Source: Puccinellia tenuiflora (lineage: Eukaryota > Streptophyta > Magnoliopsida > Poales > Poaceae). Taken from it: DNA of 64,000 nucleotides. Below the pieces are notes generated by a model. The model saw only the letters and a list, made by a program, of their open reading frames with translations, searched no databases and was not told the DNA's origin. Positions 1 to 10,597 of the stretch are shown here, in pieces. The stretch lies in assembly GCA_012064385.1 (NCBI GenBank), contig QRDG01000473.1, forward strand, positions 4,347,965 through 4,411,964, read 5' to 3'. Within the stretch, counting starts at the first letter, position 1, and the number at the start of each line of letters is the position of its first letter. Both the position numbers and the translations under genes were made by a program.

Positions 1-571
1 CTTAGCGATAAAGTAAAGCAATTACATGGTGATTCAATGACATGGAGGTCACATAAAATAATAGACAACCATATGGCTCCTGCCGGTTGCCATACTCATC
101 GACATGCAAGTCGTGAAAGATTACAAACATGATCATTGAATACATTATCACAAATCACACATTGGCCATACCACATCACAAACCCTGCAAAAACAAGTTA
201 GACGTCCTCTACTTTGTTTATGCAATTTTTACATGGCTTGGGTCAACGAGATAGAACTGTTCTAATCTACGCAAAAACCACAACGGTGATATAGAATTTG
301 CTTATTTACTCACCCTTTTTAAAGGCCTTCTATTGCAGATCGCATCTCACCATAGCTAGAGAAACAGACACTCACCAGCCACTTATGCAATACAAGTTGC
401 ATGTCAATCGTGGAACCGGTCTCTCGTGCGTGGACGAGTAAAGTTGGTCCGGGCCGCTTCAATCCAACCATCCAACAAGATACGAAATACACGCGAGAAG
501 GTAGCAACAAAAACATCAACGTGCACAACTCCTTGTGTTCTAATCGCACCAGCATCTACGAATAGATCTAG

Positions 572-583
572 GCTCTGATACCA
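572..583 (-). other. Primer-binding site (initiator Met tRNA type) of the Copia element
   Basis: The minus strand reads TGGTATCAGAGC, the standard plant retrotransposon primer site complementary to the 3' end of initiator methionine tRNA. It lies immediately inside the LTR end near 585, which fixes the element's minus orientation. Confidence 0.85.
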
Positions 584-584
584 C

Positions 585-2058
585 TAAAGGGTTCGTTGCA
601 TAGAAAACAATTTTTTTCCCTATGTAACAAGCGGAAGAAACCCAACGGATCTAGATCTATTAGATAAAGGTAGCGAAGATGATATCCAACCTCTTACCCT
701 TGAAGAATGAACAAAGCCTTTTGTCGATGCAGGGGTTGGTCTGTCGATCCCCGCAACTAGACTCATCTGGTCGCGAGGAGATGTATTATCCGATCTGAGA
801 TCCAATCCGATGGAGCACCACATAAGCAGCACCTCCGCGGTATCCAAATGTACAGCTCGATGAAGACTTCCTCTCCTTGATCCCTCAAGCGAGGAGGAAG
901 TGGCTCGCGAGATTCCAGCAGCACGATGGTGTGGTGGTGGATATGGTGGAGAAATTCCTGCAGGACTTCGCCAAGCGACTGCGGGAGAGAGGATGGAGGT
1001 GGGAGAGGGAGGCCGGCAGCTAGGGTAGCATGGAGTCACGCCCCAGCCCTTCCCTCCCTCATATATAGGCGTGGTTGGGCTGCCTTGGCCCCTCCTCCAA
1101 GCCCTAGGGCCGGCGGCTTGAGGGAACTTGTTCCCCAAGTCAGGCCCCTAGGGTTTTGGGTGCCTCCCACTTATGTGGCTGCATGGGCCCTTAGGGATTG
1201 GTGCGGCTGGCCCAAGTGGGCTGCTACACCTCCCTCGGTCCATGTAAACCCTTCCAGGTTCGTGGCCCCCAAGGTGGGGCCCTCCGGAACCTTTCGGAAC
1301 CTTCTATAATTATTCCGGTACCCTCCTAGAAAATTCCCGAACTTTTCCGGAACCCTGGAAACCACTTTCCTTATATGAAACTTTATCTCCAGACTCTTCC
1401 GGAGCTCCTCATGATATCTAGGATCTCATCCGAGGCAGGAATCAATATTCATTCACACCATCAAATATCTCAAGCCCTAGCTACATCGAAGTGTTAAGTG
1501 TGTGACCCTACGGGTTCGAGAATATGCAGACATGATCCTATCAATAATCAATAGCGGGACCGGGATGCCCATATTGACTCCTACATATTCAACGAAGTTC
1601 CTTATCGATTGAGCCATGATGCCAGAGATTCTTAATCTCGTATACGATTCCCTTTGTCTCATGATATTTAATTTGCCCGAGATTTGACCGTCGATATCTC
1701 CATATCTAGTTCCATCTCGTTACCTGGCAAATTCTCTTTTCTCGTCCACAATATAGGATCTCCGTGATTACTCCTAATCACATGTTTGCAAACTTTCCAG
1801 ATGCTATGTTACCGAGAGGGCCCAGAGTTATTCTACTCCGTCACATGGACGGACAAATCCCACTCTTGATACATATCACCCAACAACCTACCATCGGAGA
1901 TACCTGAAAGCCACCTTTATAATCACCCAGTTATGAAGCGACATTTGATGTCCACAAAGTATTCCTCCGGTAAGCGGGAGTGATATAATCTCAAGGTCTA
2001 AGGAAACTATACTTGGCATATACTCAAAGCGTTGGCAATGAAACTGTGTGACACGATC
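585..2058 (-). repeat. Copia 5' LTR, truncated by insertion of element A
   Basis: The LTR runs from about 585, next to the primer site, to the insertion point of A. Its outer end is missing because A was inserted and the right side of A has been rearranged. The last five bases, CGATC (2054-2058), are the expected left target-site duplication of A; the partner copy is not in the window. The exact inner LTR end is a little uncertain because the terminal bases look mutated. Confidence 0.75.
1060..1070 (-). promoter_or_regulatory. TATA box candidate of the Copia LTR
   Basis: The minus strand reads GCCTATATATG about 490 bases upstream of the primer site. The location inside the LTR and the direction towards the leader fit the retrotransposon promoter. 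Confidence 0.55.
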
Positions 2059-3249
2059 TGTAACAGCCCAAACTTGGTAATGAAAAATACGAAGAATTTT
2101 TCCACTTTTGCTTTGCATCCTTTGCATCATGGCATGCATGTGAACTTGTCGTTTCTAACAAATGCACCTTGTTTTGGAAATCAATTGTAATGGGAAGCCA
2201 ACCTTCCCAAGACCTCCACCCAAATGTGTACTCAACTTGTCTACCAACCATCCTTGGACTCTCAACTGGTTTTGGAAGTTCCACATTTTGCCTCTATCCT
2301 AAATTCTCAAATCCCAAGTTTTGTCAAATGGGAACTAAATATGAGAATTCAATTTGGCTTATTTTCAAACTACACTTTTGGAACCAAGTTAGGCCTTCCA
2401 AAAATTCAAACTAAAATCATGGGAAGCTCCAGTATTATTGCTAGGGTCTCCATGAATAATTTCAATATTTTTGGGTTTGTATAAATGTTCCAATTAAATG
2501 CATTTTGGAAATTGCCCCAATTTACCCTAACTAAAGGCTATGAACAAATTTTGGGCAAACCAATTTATTTGACCTCCCCAATTTTTGTGGTGGTTCTACA
2601 AGGTAATTAAGGACTTCATGAATTTTTCTGGGATTTTAGAAAGCTTCCTTGTGCCCCAAATAAATCGTCAAAGTTGCTCTGGGGACCTGTTTGTGTTGGT
2701 TTCAAAAGTTTCAGGGACCTCTTTGCAATTTCCTGTTTTCCCTCCCTCTCTCTCACTGTGCTCCATGGCACTGGCGCCATGCCGCATGCCACCGTGGCCG
2801 TGGTCGATGAGGATGCCGCCCATGCCGCACCCCTGCTCCTCCCCTCAATCCCGATCCTTTCCCCCCCCTTAATTTCCGGATCGGGGTCACCTTTTTTCTC
2901 TCCACCGTGCGCCTCCATCGCCGCCGTTGGTCGCCGTCGATTTGCCGCCGCTGGAGCTTCCCCGGACCCGCCGACGCCGTCAACAGCTCCGCCACGAGCT
3001 CTTCTAGCTCCCCGTCCAGGGAATCGGATCGAGAGGGCCGGAGCCGACGCCTGCGTCCTCGACCTCGTCCATCTTGCCGCCGGCCGCTCGGGCCGATTCC
3101 GGCGAGTGCCGGCCATTTTCCCTCACCCTCCGGCCCCGCGCGAGTGCCCTGGTGAGCTCCTCCTCCTTTCCGGCCTCTTCCCGCGCCCCCTCCCCCTCTC
3201 CCGGCGCCGATCCGCCGGCGGTCATCGTCGCGACGCCGTGCCCAGCTAG

Positions 3250-3456
3250 TCCGGCCTGGCCGAGGCTTGGGCCGGCCTGAGGCCGGGGACCTCGGGCAGG
3301 TGCCCGGCCTGCGTGCCCTGTCTGGGCCGGCTCTGGGCCGGCCGCTTCGGCCACCCACCCGGCCATCAGCCCAGCCTGGGCCGGCTCTGGGCCGGGCCAC
3401 TCGGGCTGGTGCCCGGCCTGCCTCCCGGCCTGGCCGGCTTGAGACCGGCCTGTCTG
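3250..3456. repeat. GGCCGG-rich array in the A 5' LTR
   Basis: Irregular reiteration of GGGCCGG, GGCCTG and CCCGGCCTG words, almost entirely G and C, embedded between a GC-rich block and AT-rich sequence. It is copied in the 3' LTR at about 11828-12034. Comparable arrays sit at the same relative LTR position in F, H and K. Open frames across it on both strands are a by-product of composition. Confidence 0.8.
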
Positions 3457-4157
3457 GGTTTTGATTTTTCCTTTTGGAAAATAAAATCAAATTAAAACAA
3501 TTCATATCTTTTCAATTAATGATCCAAAAATTGCAAATTAAATACCAATTTGATCAGCAAGACATACTCTACGATATAGAATCATTGAAATGATCTTTTG
3601 GAACTTATTATCTTGTTGTTGTTTAAGAATTCCGAAAATGGGTTATTTAATACCCAAATTTGGAAATTCATAACTTATTGAATATTTGTCCAAAAATTAT
3701 GAATTAAATATCACTGTGATCCACACCTCCAATGTAATCAAGTTATGAACTCATTCCATCATGATCACAAACTTTTTTTGATGTTATTCATAACTTGTTT
3801 AAATGAATTAAATTCATTTATTTATTTAATTTGCTATTTATTCATCGGTACTCCGAAAATCACGAATATAATACCAAATTGATCGCAATGACGAATCCTA
3901 TCCATTCTTGTCATGCTCATGCATATTTGAACCACTTCTCTAATAATTTGATAGTTTATCAAGAATTGTGGTCACTAAGATAAATATGGGGTTGCTCCCA
4001 AATAATTGCAACAATTATTTGGCTCCCCATTTAAATTTGTTTTTAATTTATATATTGATGTCTTTGCATCAACTTGACATGTCATCATGTGATTGAGCAT
4101 TGCATCTTGTATTCGTGTGATTTATGTGTGCTTTGTATTTTCTTTGGGTATCGATAG

Positions 4158-5456
4158 ATTCCGGAGTCGAGGGTTCCCTCTCCTACCCCGACGAGCAATA
4201 CGACGCTATCCGGCAGCAAGGCAAGAGATAACCTAACCTTCTTGGCATCTAGCATCCTATGTTTTTCATCAAATTATTTTATCCACCAAAATATTGCATG
4301 CGGTTCAAATGTCCCTTTTGTTAGATATTAGACTGTCCTATTAATGCATGATCTTCCGAGCCAATCACATGTATCCCTACCTATGAAACCTAGGGTTGAA
4401 GTGTTGGCCGAGATACAAATAGAATTGTGGTATTCATATGCTTAGCTATGCTTAGCCATGCCTAGATAAATGCTTTATGTCCGTTATTAATTCCATAATG
4501 GTTTATGTTGATGGAATGATTCGGGCACGGTGGGTAAGGGTGATGCTTAATTAAAATACTAAGACGGCTCGGGTGAGTTGCCATCGGGGATGGTGTTTTG
4601 CCTCACTCTAGCCCCTAGGTGCGAGTTCTTTACCTCTTGAACCAAGACTGAGCGTGCTTCCGGAGGTGGGGGCATATGGAACCCCCTTTGACCGAATAAG
4701 TTGTGAGGGGCTTGTCAAGGGTCCTCTAGTTCGAGTTTTCCATTTGCGCGTGAGTTGTGTGGGTGGAAAAAGGAACGAGGATGGTGGTGTTTAGGAATGT
4801 GGCCGCGGGGCAGGGCGCTGGGAGCGCTTAACCTGTCCTTCCGCACACTGATGGTCCTTGAGTAAGCCTCATGCAATGTAAAGGTCTAACCGCGCCCGTT
4901 CGCCGGCCTTCCCCGGAAGAGGGCCAACTAGGTGAGCCGGACGGTACCGATGGGTAAATTAGTACACCCCTGCAGGGTTAATCTTTTCGAAAAGCCGTGT
5001 CCGCGGTTATGGACGACTTGGGAACGGATATAAGATCATAGAGAAATTTAACCTAATTGGTATGGCAGCTAGAGGTTGCATAATAAGTTTGTGATAAAGG
5101 ATCATTTCCTCGAGGGTGAGTCGAGGGGGTGCCTTTGTGCGAGATGAGTGGTGATGGTTGCAAGTAGGTTCGCCGAGAACCGAAGATGATATTGATACTC
5201 TCTTACCCCTTTATAAAATACTCTGAGTAGACGAATGCCATGTGTCTTTTAAGTTTCTGTTTATGAAAGTTAGCTTTATGCAAAAGAACTACATTATACA
5301 GCTTTAGAGCCTCCGTCAGTCATTGGGCCTATATCGCCCTACTAAACTTGCGAGTACATCGTACTCAGTCTCTCTTTGCTGCCTTTATGTATTTGTATTT
5401 CAGAGGAGGACGACACCGAGCAGTTAGGTGGGTTCTTCGTTGACGTCGACTACTAG
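4158..5456 (+). other. Candidate spliced micro-ORF in the A 5' LTR (two coding blocks)
   Basis: Block one is 4158-4220, preceded by an acceptor-like ...TATCGATAG and followed by GCAAGAG, which resembles a GC-type donor. Block two is 5404-5456, preceded by the strong acceptor-like TTTGTATTTCAG and ended by TAG (5454-5456). Joining the blocks keeps one frame. Block one begins DSGVEG and contains YPDE; block two reads EEDDTEQLGGFFVD and a short tail. An upstream donor-like G|GTGAG is at 3151/3152. F and H have the same arrangement, equal block-one length (63 bases) and mainly synonymous differences in block two. Splicing and translation are inferred, not shown; sequence constraint at the RNA or DNA level is an alternative. 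Confidence 0.45.
5211..5220 (+). promoter_or_regulatory. TATA box candidate in the A LTR
   Basis: TTATAAAATA lies about 570 bases before the primer site and recurs in the 3' LTR at 13788-13797. The matching places in F and H have lost the TATA-like word, so this could be the active A promoter, or a chance AT-rich word. Confidence 0.35.
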
Positions 5457-5784
5457 TCCTGGGGTTCCCAGGTGGCAGCTTGGGACCGTGGAACAAGCTG
5501 GCTTGGGTGATGTTTATCTGTAGGCCTCTTAGGCCATATTTGCTTCTTGTTGTATTAGACAACGCTACTTCGCTTCCGCTTGTTGAATTGTTGGATCTGT
5601 GATCCTTTTGTTTGTAATATTTGTATTCTCCTCGTTATATGAGTTGCCATATAAATGTTTTGTGTCGTAGAGTCATGCTTTGTGCCAGTTCTGTTCCACA
5701 AGTCTCGATCTTTGTTTTATACATTGATGGTTGTGTGGACTACATAGCCTTTCTGTATAATTCCGGGGTCGGGGCGTTACAAGT

Positions 5785-5796
5785 TGGTATCAGAGC
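5785..5796 (+). other. Primer-binding site of element A
   Basis: TGGTATCAGAGC, the initiator Met tRNA type, three bases downstream of the LTR end. Confidence 0.92.
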
Positions 5797-6178
5797 AGGA
5801 CTGCCTGTAGGAAACCCTTTCTTTTGGTCGATGTCGAGTCTAGTGAAAATTATTTTCAACCTAAAAATGAGTTGTGAAAACCTTCTTAGGATTCTTTTTG
5901 CTTCTCATCCAACTCGCTCTACTCTGATTCTTACCTCTATTTGTTTTGTGCTTGGTGTCGATGTTTAGGTTCTCGGGGTTGGGGTTCTTACCGTCCAGTT
6001 ATGCCTCGAGTCCGTTAAATCCGTTTGATATCGCCACGATGACGTGATGTCACCGTGGTTGCCTAAAATCTGTCTTTGGTGTTTATTGCTTCTTAAATAT
6101 CTATATTTGGGAGCAACCAATGATCTATCTTAACTGTCAGAATTGGTTACTAACTTGTCGTTGTTCCAATTCTTCAGA
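5797..6178 (+). other. Element A 5' leader
   Basis: Untranslated leader between primer site and gag start. Its first part (5797-5870) is clearly similar to the leader of H at 54264-54345, which links the two elements. No reading frame of interest is seen. Confidence 0.75.
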
Positions 6179-9100
6179 ATGGCTCCTACCCGTCGTGGGG
6201 AACATAGCAGCCCTGATCCACCGCCGCCACCCACAATGGCGGAGGTGATGATGGCTATCGAGCAAAACCGTCTGCGCAATGAGCGGTTGCTCGAGCAGCT
6301 GGTCCAGCAAGGGGCCAGGAGGAACACGGACTGCACCACTCTTAACCAGTTCCTGCGGTCCCAACCTCCTACTTTCTCCGAAGCTAAGGAGCCGCTTGAT
6401 GCGGACGATTGGCTTCGGGCGATCGAGCGCAAGTTTGCCGCTCTTCACGTCCCGGCAGCGGAGCATGTCAACTTCGCCACCTACCTACTGGAGGGAGCCG
6501 CTGGCTCCTGGTGGGAGAGCCACGTGGCAATGGTCGCCGCGGGCCATGTTATCACTTGGGAGGAGTTCCGCACCGCCTTCCGTGCGGCGTACATCCCCAA
6601 GCCCATCCTCGAGCTCAAGAGGCGGGAGTTCCTGGACCTAACCCAGGGACGCATGGACGTCCAGTCCTATGGACGGGAGTTCAACCACCTCTCCCGTTAC
6701 GCCCCTCGGGACGTGACGAATGATGAGGACAAGCAATACCTCTTCCGCAAGGGGCTCGCACCTCGCCTTCGATACGAGCTCCTGCCCTTCAAGTTCACCT
6801 CCTACCAAGAGCTCTACAACCAGGCTCTCACCATGGAGCAAGGTAGGAAGGAGCTAGAGGCTTCTAAGAGGCCCGTTTCCACCGACCACCAGAGCTCCTC
6901 CTCATCGGGGGGCAAGAAGCGCAAGGTTTTCGTGCCTTTCAGCGCCGTGCCAAAGGCGCCCTTCGCGCCGAAGCCCACCGGATACCTGCCACCTCCGCCT
7001 CGCCCAGCTACTTCGACCTTGGGTGCGGCCGGAGGCGGTTTTCGCCCTCGACTGCCTGCCCCACCGGGGGTCACGTGTTTCGCTTGTGGCCAGCCGGGGC
7101 ACTACTCCAGGGAGTGTCCCCAGAAGGCACCGGCTACCTCGACACCTGCACCAGCACCCTCTACCCCAGCCGCCAAGGCTACCACCGTCAGCCGTGGTCG
7201 TCTGAACCACGTCTCGGCTGAAGGCATTGAGGAGGACCCCGGAGTTCTCATGGGTACGCTTCGAATCAACACCTATCCAGCTTCAGTATTATTTGATTCT
7301 GGAGCTTCGCATTCGTTCATATCCATATCATATGCACACAACCATCAAATACCGTTTGTGATGATGGATCCCCCGCTAGTGGTTAAAACACCTGGTTCCC
7401 GATGGCAAACCAAATGGATCACTCCTGAAGTGCAGGTTTCCATAGGCTCCACCCCTTTTCCATTCCAGTTGATAGCCCTGAAGTCAGAGGGTCTGGATGT
7501 TATTCTGGGCATGGACTGGTTAGTCAAGTATCAGGCCAACCTGGACTGTGCTGCCAAGACTGTCTCAGTGATCCATCCGTATTATGGGGAAGTGCGTTAT
7601 TGGTCCCCTTCATCCGCAGCTCCATCTGCTGTTACCCCTTTTTCCCCGGAGATCAGTCTGTATTTCATGGAAGGTGTCACCCCGCCTGAAATACATGAAG
7701 TGGGTGTGGTGTGTGATTTCCCCGATGTGTTCCCGGAGGAATTGCCTGGCATGCCTCCTGATCGCAACGTGGAGTTTGTGATTGAGCTGGTTCCGGGAAC
7801 CGCCCCAGTTTCCAAAACGCCCTACCGTATGCCAACGGAAGAACTAGCTGAGCTGAAGAAGCAATTGGATGAACTACTGGAAAAAGAATTCATCCGACCG
7901 AGTAGCTCACCTTGGGGCTGCCCGGTCATCTTTGTCAAGAAGAGGGATACAAATGTTCCTCGTCTGGTTGTTGACTACCGCCCTCTCAATGCGGTGACCA
8001 TCAAAAACAAGTATCCAATTCCTCGAATAACCGACTTGTTCGATCAACTAGCTGGAGCAACGGTATTCTCCAAGATGGATCTGAGGTCAGGTTACCATCA
8101 AATCAAAATCCGAAAGGAGGATATTTCGAAGACGGCCTTCACTACCCGCTATGGGTTATATGAGTACACCGTCATGTCCTTCGGCCTCACTAATGCTCCG
8201 GCTACATTCATGAGGCTAATGAACTCCATCTTCCACGAGTACCTCGACAAGTTCGTCATTATCTACATCGATGACATCCTTGTGTACTCCAAGACCGAAG
8301 ACGAGCATGCTGAGCATCTTCGACTCGTTCTGACTAAGCTCCGTGATCACCGTCTATATGCCAAGTTCTCTAAATGTGAGTTTTGGCTGACGGAGCTCAT
8401 CTTTCTTGGTCATGTGGTGTCAGCTGCCGGAGTAGCGGTGATACCCGACAAGATTCAAGCAATCCTGGATTGGCCAACTCCCAAATCCGTCAAAGATATC
8501 CGAAGCTTCCTTGGATTGACGGGTTATTACCGTCGATTTATTGAGGGCTTCTCCAAAATAGCAAAGGCATTGACTGAACTCCTCAAGAAAGGCAAGCCAT
8601 TTGTGTGGTCAGACAAGGCTGAAGAGAGTTTCCAAACCCTGAAGGTCAAGCTCACCACCACTCCGGTACTTGTCCTTCCCGATACCGCCAAGGACTTTGT
8701 CGTCTATTGCGATGCATCTTTACAAGGGTTGGGATGTGTCTTGATGCAAGAGGGCCATGTGGTCGCTTATGCTTCCCGTCAGCTCAAGCCACACGAGCAA
8801 AATTATCCAACTCATGATTTGGAGCTTGCCGCCGTGGTACATGCTCTGAAGCAATGGAGGCCCTATCTCTTGGGCAACCGTTGTGAGATCTACTCCGACC
8901 ACCAAAGTCTAAAATATCTCTTCACCCAGCCAGATCTGAACTTGAGGCAGAGAAGATGGCTAGAATTGATAAAAGACTATGATGTGACCCTCAACTATCA
9001 ACCCGGCAAGGCCAATGTGGTGGCCGATGCTTTGAGCCGCAAGGCCTATTGCAACACCTTGATGGTTGAAAAGGCCCAACCTGCTCTCCATGAGGAATTT

Positions 9101-10597
9101 GCTAAATTGAATCTGGAGATTGTGCCTTCCGGTTTTCTAGCTAACCTCGAGATCAAATCCACTCTCGAGGATGAAATCAAGGCCGCCCAACTACATGATG
9201 CAGGCATCCTAAAGATTAAGGAGAATGTCGCAAGTGGAAAGGCCAAGTGTTTCTCTATCGATGATTCCGGTGTTGTCTACTTCGAAGGCCGCCTTGTGGT
9301 GCCCAAGAGTGGAAACACCAAGGGGTTAATTCTCCAAGAGGCACATGAGTCTCCCATATCTATCCATCCCGGTAGCACTAAGATGTACCAAGACCTTCGT
9401 CCTAAATTCTGGTGGACCCGTATGAAGCGGGAGATTGCCAGATATGTTGCCGAATGTGATGTCTGTCGCCGTGTGAAAGCTGAACATCAAAGACCAGCTG
9501 GTACCCTTCGCCCCATAGCCGTTCCCGAATGGAAGTGGGATGAAGTTGGTATGGATTTCATCACCGGCTTTCCAAAGTCACAAAAGGGCAACAATGCTAT
9601 TTGGGTCATCATCGACCGATTGTCAAAGGTTGCCCATTTCATTCCGGTTCGGGAGGATATCAATGCTGCTAAATTGGCGGAGTTATATATGGCCCGGATT
9701 GTTCCTTTGCATGGGGTTCCTTTGAGGATCATTTCAGACCGTGGAAGCTTGTTTGTGTCCAAGTTTTGGCAAAGCTTCCAAGAGGCTCTCGGAACCCGTC
9801 TCAACTTCAGCACCGCCTATCATCCTCAAACCGACGGTCAAACGGAGAGGGTGAACCAAGTTCTTGAGGACATGCTTCGGGCTTGTGTTATCTCCTTCGG
9901 CAAGGGTTGGGAAAAATACCTCCCTCTTGCCGAGTTCTCCTACAACAATAGCTACCAAGCCAGTTTGCAAATGGCCCCCTTTGAGGTCCTATATGGAAGA
10001 AAATGCCGGACTCCTCTCAATTGGTCTGAAACCGGAGAGAGGCCACTCTTCGGTCCTGATGTGATCAATGAAGCCGAAGAGAAGGTCCGTGTCATTCGGG
10101 ATAATCTCAAGGCTGCTCAATCCCGTCAGAAAAGCTACTATGACAAGCATCATCAAGAGGTCCACTATGAAATTGGTGACAAGGCCTATCTTCGAGTCTC
10201 TCCTCTCCGAGGCGTTCGTCGCTTTGGAATCAAGGGCAAATTAGCACCTCGCTTTGTCGGCCCTTTCACCATCGTAGGCAAGCGAGGAGATCTTTACTAT
10301 CAACTTGAGTTGCCCTCAAATTTCCCGGATGTCCATGATGTGTTCCATGTTTCCCAACTCCGCCGGTGCTTCAAGGATCCAATCCGTGGGGTTGATCATG
10401 AGGCATTGGACATTCAGGAGGACTTGACCTATCGCGAGCATCCTATCCGCATCTTGGATGAAGCGGAGAGGAAAACCCGCAACAAGTCCATCAAGTTTCT
10501 CAAAGTCCAATGGTCTAACCATTCCGAGGAAGAAGCCACATGGGAGCGAGAAACTAGTCTTCGTCAGGAATACCCCGCCTTCTTCACTCAAGCCTAG
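6179..10597 (+). CDS. Gag-Pol polyprotein with chromodomain, element A
   Basis: Single uninterrupted frame of about 1472 residues. The ATG at 6179 (MAPTRRG...) is chosen over an in-frame ATG at 6143 because it matches the usual N-terminus of these gags. Domains: gag (about 60-240, with a WWE-type motif), zinc knuckle CX2CX4HX4C at 300-313, aspartic protease with DSGAS (Asp373), reverse transcriptase with YIDD at 696-699, RNase H with a DAS motif (Asp845), integrase zinc-binding part near 1060-1100, integrase core Asp1126, Asp1187 and Glu1223 with DD35E spacing, and a C-terminal chromodomain at about 1423-1470. It would package, copy and integrate the element; chromodomains of this class are thought to direct integration to heterochromatin. 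No frameshift separates gag and pol. All key residues I can check are present, so it could be functional. Confidence 0.95.
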   Translation: MAPTRRGEHSSPDPPPPPTMAEVMMAIEQNRLRNERLLEQLVQQGARRNTDCTTLNQFLRSQPPTFSEAKEPLDADDWLRAIERKFAALHVPAAEHVNFATYLLEGAAGSWWESHVAMVAAGHVITWEEFRTAFRAAYIPKPILELKRREFLDLTQGRMDVQSYGREFNHLSRYAPRDVTNDEDKQYLFRKGLAPRLRYELLPFKFTSYQELYNQALTMEQGRKELEASKRPVSTDHQSSSSSGGKKRKVFVPFSAVPKAPFAPKPTGYLPPPPRPATSTLGAAGGGFRPRLPAPPGVTCFACGQPGHYSRECPQKAPATSTPAPAPSTPAAKATTVSRGRLNHVSAEGIEEDPGVLMGTLRINTYPASVLFDSGASHSFISISYAHNHQIPFVMMDPPLVVKTPGSRWQTKWITPEVQVSIGSTPFPFQLIALKSEGLDVILGMDWLVKYQANLDCAAKTVSVIHPYYGEVRYWSPSSAAPSAVTPFSPEISLYFMEGVTPPEIHEVGVVCDFPDVFPEELPGMPPDRNVEFVIELVPGTAPVSKTPYRMPTEELAELKKQLDELLEKEFIRPSSSPWGCPVIFVKKRDTNVPRLVVDYRPLNAVTIKNKYPIPRITDLFDQLAGATVFSKMDLRSGYHQIKIRKEDISKTAFTTRYGLYEYTVMSFGLTNAPATFMRLMNSIFHEYLDKFVIIYIDDILVYSKTEDEHAEHLRLVLTKLRDHRLYAKFSKCEFWLTELIFLGHVVSAAGVAVIPDKIQAILDWPTPKSVKDIRSFLGLTGYYRRFIEGFSKIAKALTELLKKGKPFVWSDKAEESFQTLKVKLTTTPVLVLPDTAKDFVVYCDASLQGLGCVLMQEGHVVAYASRQLKPHEQNYPTHDLELAAVVHALKQWRPYLLGNRCEIYSDHQSLKYLFTQPDLNLRQRRWLELIKDYDVTLNYQPGKANVVADALSRKAYCNTLMVEKAQPALHEEFAKLNLEIVPSGFLANLEIKSTLEDEIKAAQLHDAGILKIKENVASGKAKCFSIDDSGVVYFEGRLVVPKSGNTKGLILQEAHESPISIHPGSTKMYQDLRPKFWWTRMKREIARYVAECDVCRRVKAEHQRPAGTLRPIAVPEWKWDEVGMDFITGFPKSQKGNNAIWVIIDRLSKVAHFIPVREDINAAKLAELYMARIVPLHGVPLRIISDRGSLFVSKFWQSFQEALGTRLNFSTAYHPQTDGQTERVNQVLEDMLRACVISFGKGWEKYLPLAEFSYNNSYQASLQMAPFEVLYGRKCRTPLNWSETGERPLFGPDVINEAEEKVRVIRDNLKAAQSRQKSYYDKHHQEVHYEIGDKAYLRVSPLRGVRRFGIKGKLAPRFVGPFTIVGKRGDLYYQLELPSNFPDVHDVFHVSQLRRCFKDPIRGVDHEALDIQEDLTYREHPIRILDEAERKTRNKSIKFLKVQWSNHSEEEATWERETSLRQEYPAFFTQA

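Larger units (their letters stand above)
1..2058 (-). mobile_element. BARE1/Angela-type Copia retrotransposon, 5' part
   Basis: This is the 5' LTR, primer-binding site and leader of a minus-strand Copia element. The leader (1-571) resembles, from memory, the BARE1/Angela leader, including a conserved GAAGCGGCCCGGACC block seen on the minus strand near 450-464. The LTR part contains blocks I recognise from Angela/BARE LTRs, such as the stretch around 1500-1600 (minus-strand GGGCATCCCGGTCCCGC). No gag or pol coding sequence lies in the window; it would be to the left. Element A interrupts the LTR at 2058/2059. The sequence is diverged from the consensus I remember, so subfamily is not assigned. 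Nothing else gene-like is seen in 1-2058. Confidence 0.82.
2059..5781 (+). repeat. Element A 5' LTR (3723 bp)
   Basis: Begins TGTAACAGCCC and ends GGCGTTACA, four bases before the primer site. It is unusually long. Order of contents: AT-rich 5' part (2059-2740), GC-rich block open in several frames (2750-3160), GGCCGG-rich array (3250-3456), long AT-rich part, then conserved islands at about 4574-4628 and 4885-4985 that recur in the LTRs of F and H. Candidate micro-exons are at 4158-4220 and 5404-5456. I see no conventional host gene in it. Confidence 0.93.

Noticed and set aside
319..555. Minus-strand 78-codon frame in the Copia leader
   Set aside because: It lies in the untranslated leader upstream of where gag should start and shows no domain.
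572..583. tRNA gene at TGGTATCAGAGC sites
   Set aside because: These are 12-base primer-binding sites next to LTR ends; no cloverleaf surrounds them.
2674..3505. Long frames on both strands in the GC-rich block of the A LTR (also 11250-12083, 35324-35796, 51039-51891, 57427-58462)
   Set aside because: The frames overlap on both strands, are Pro/Arg/Ala/Ser-rich, start at no conserved ATG and are not kept in the same frame between A, F and H. They follow from high GC content.
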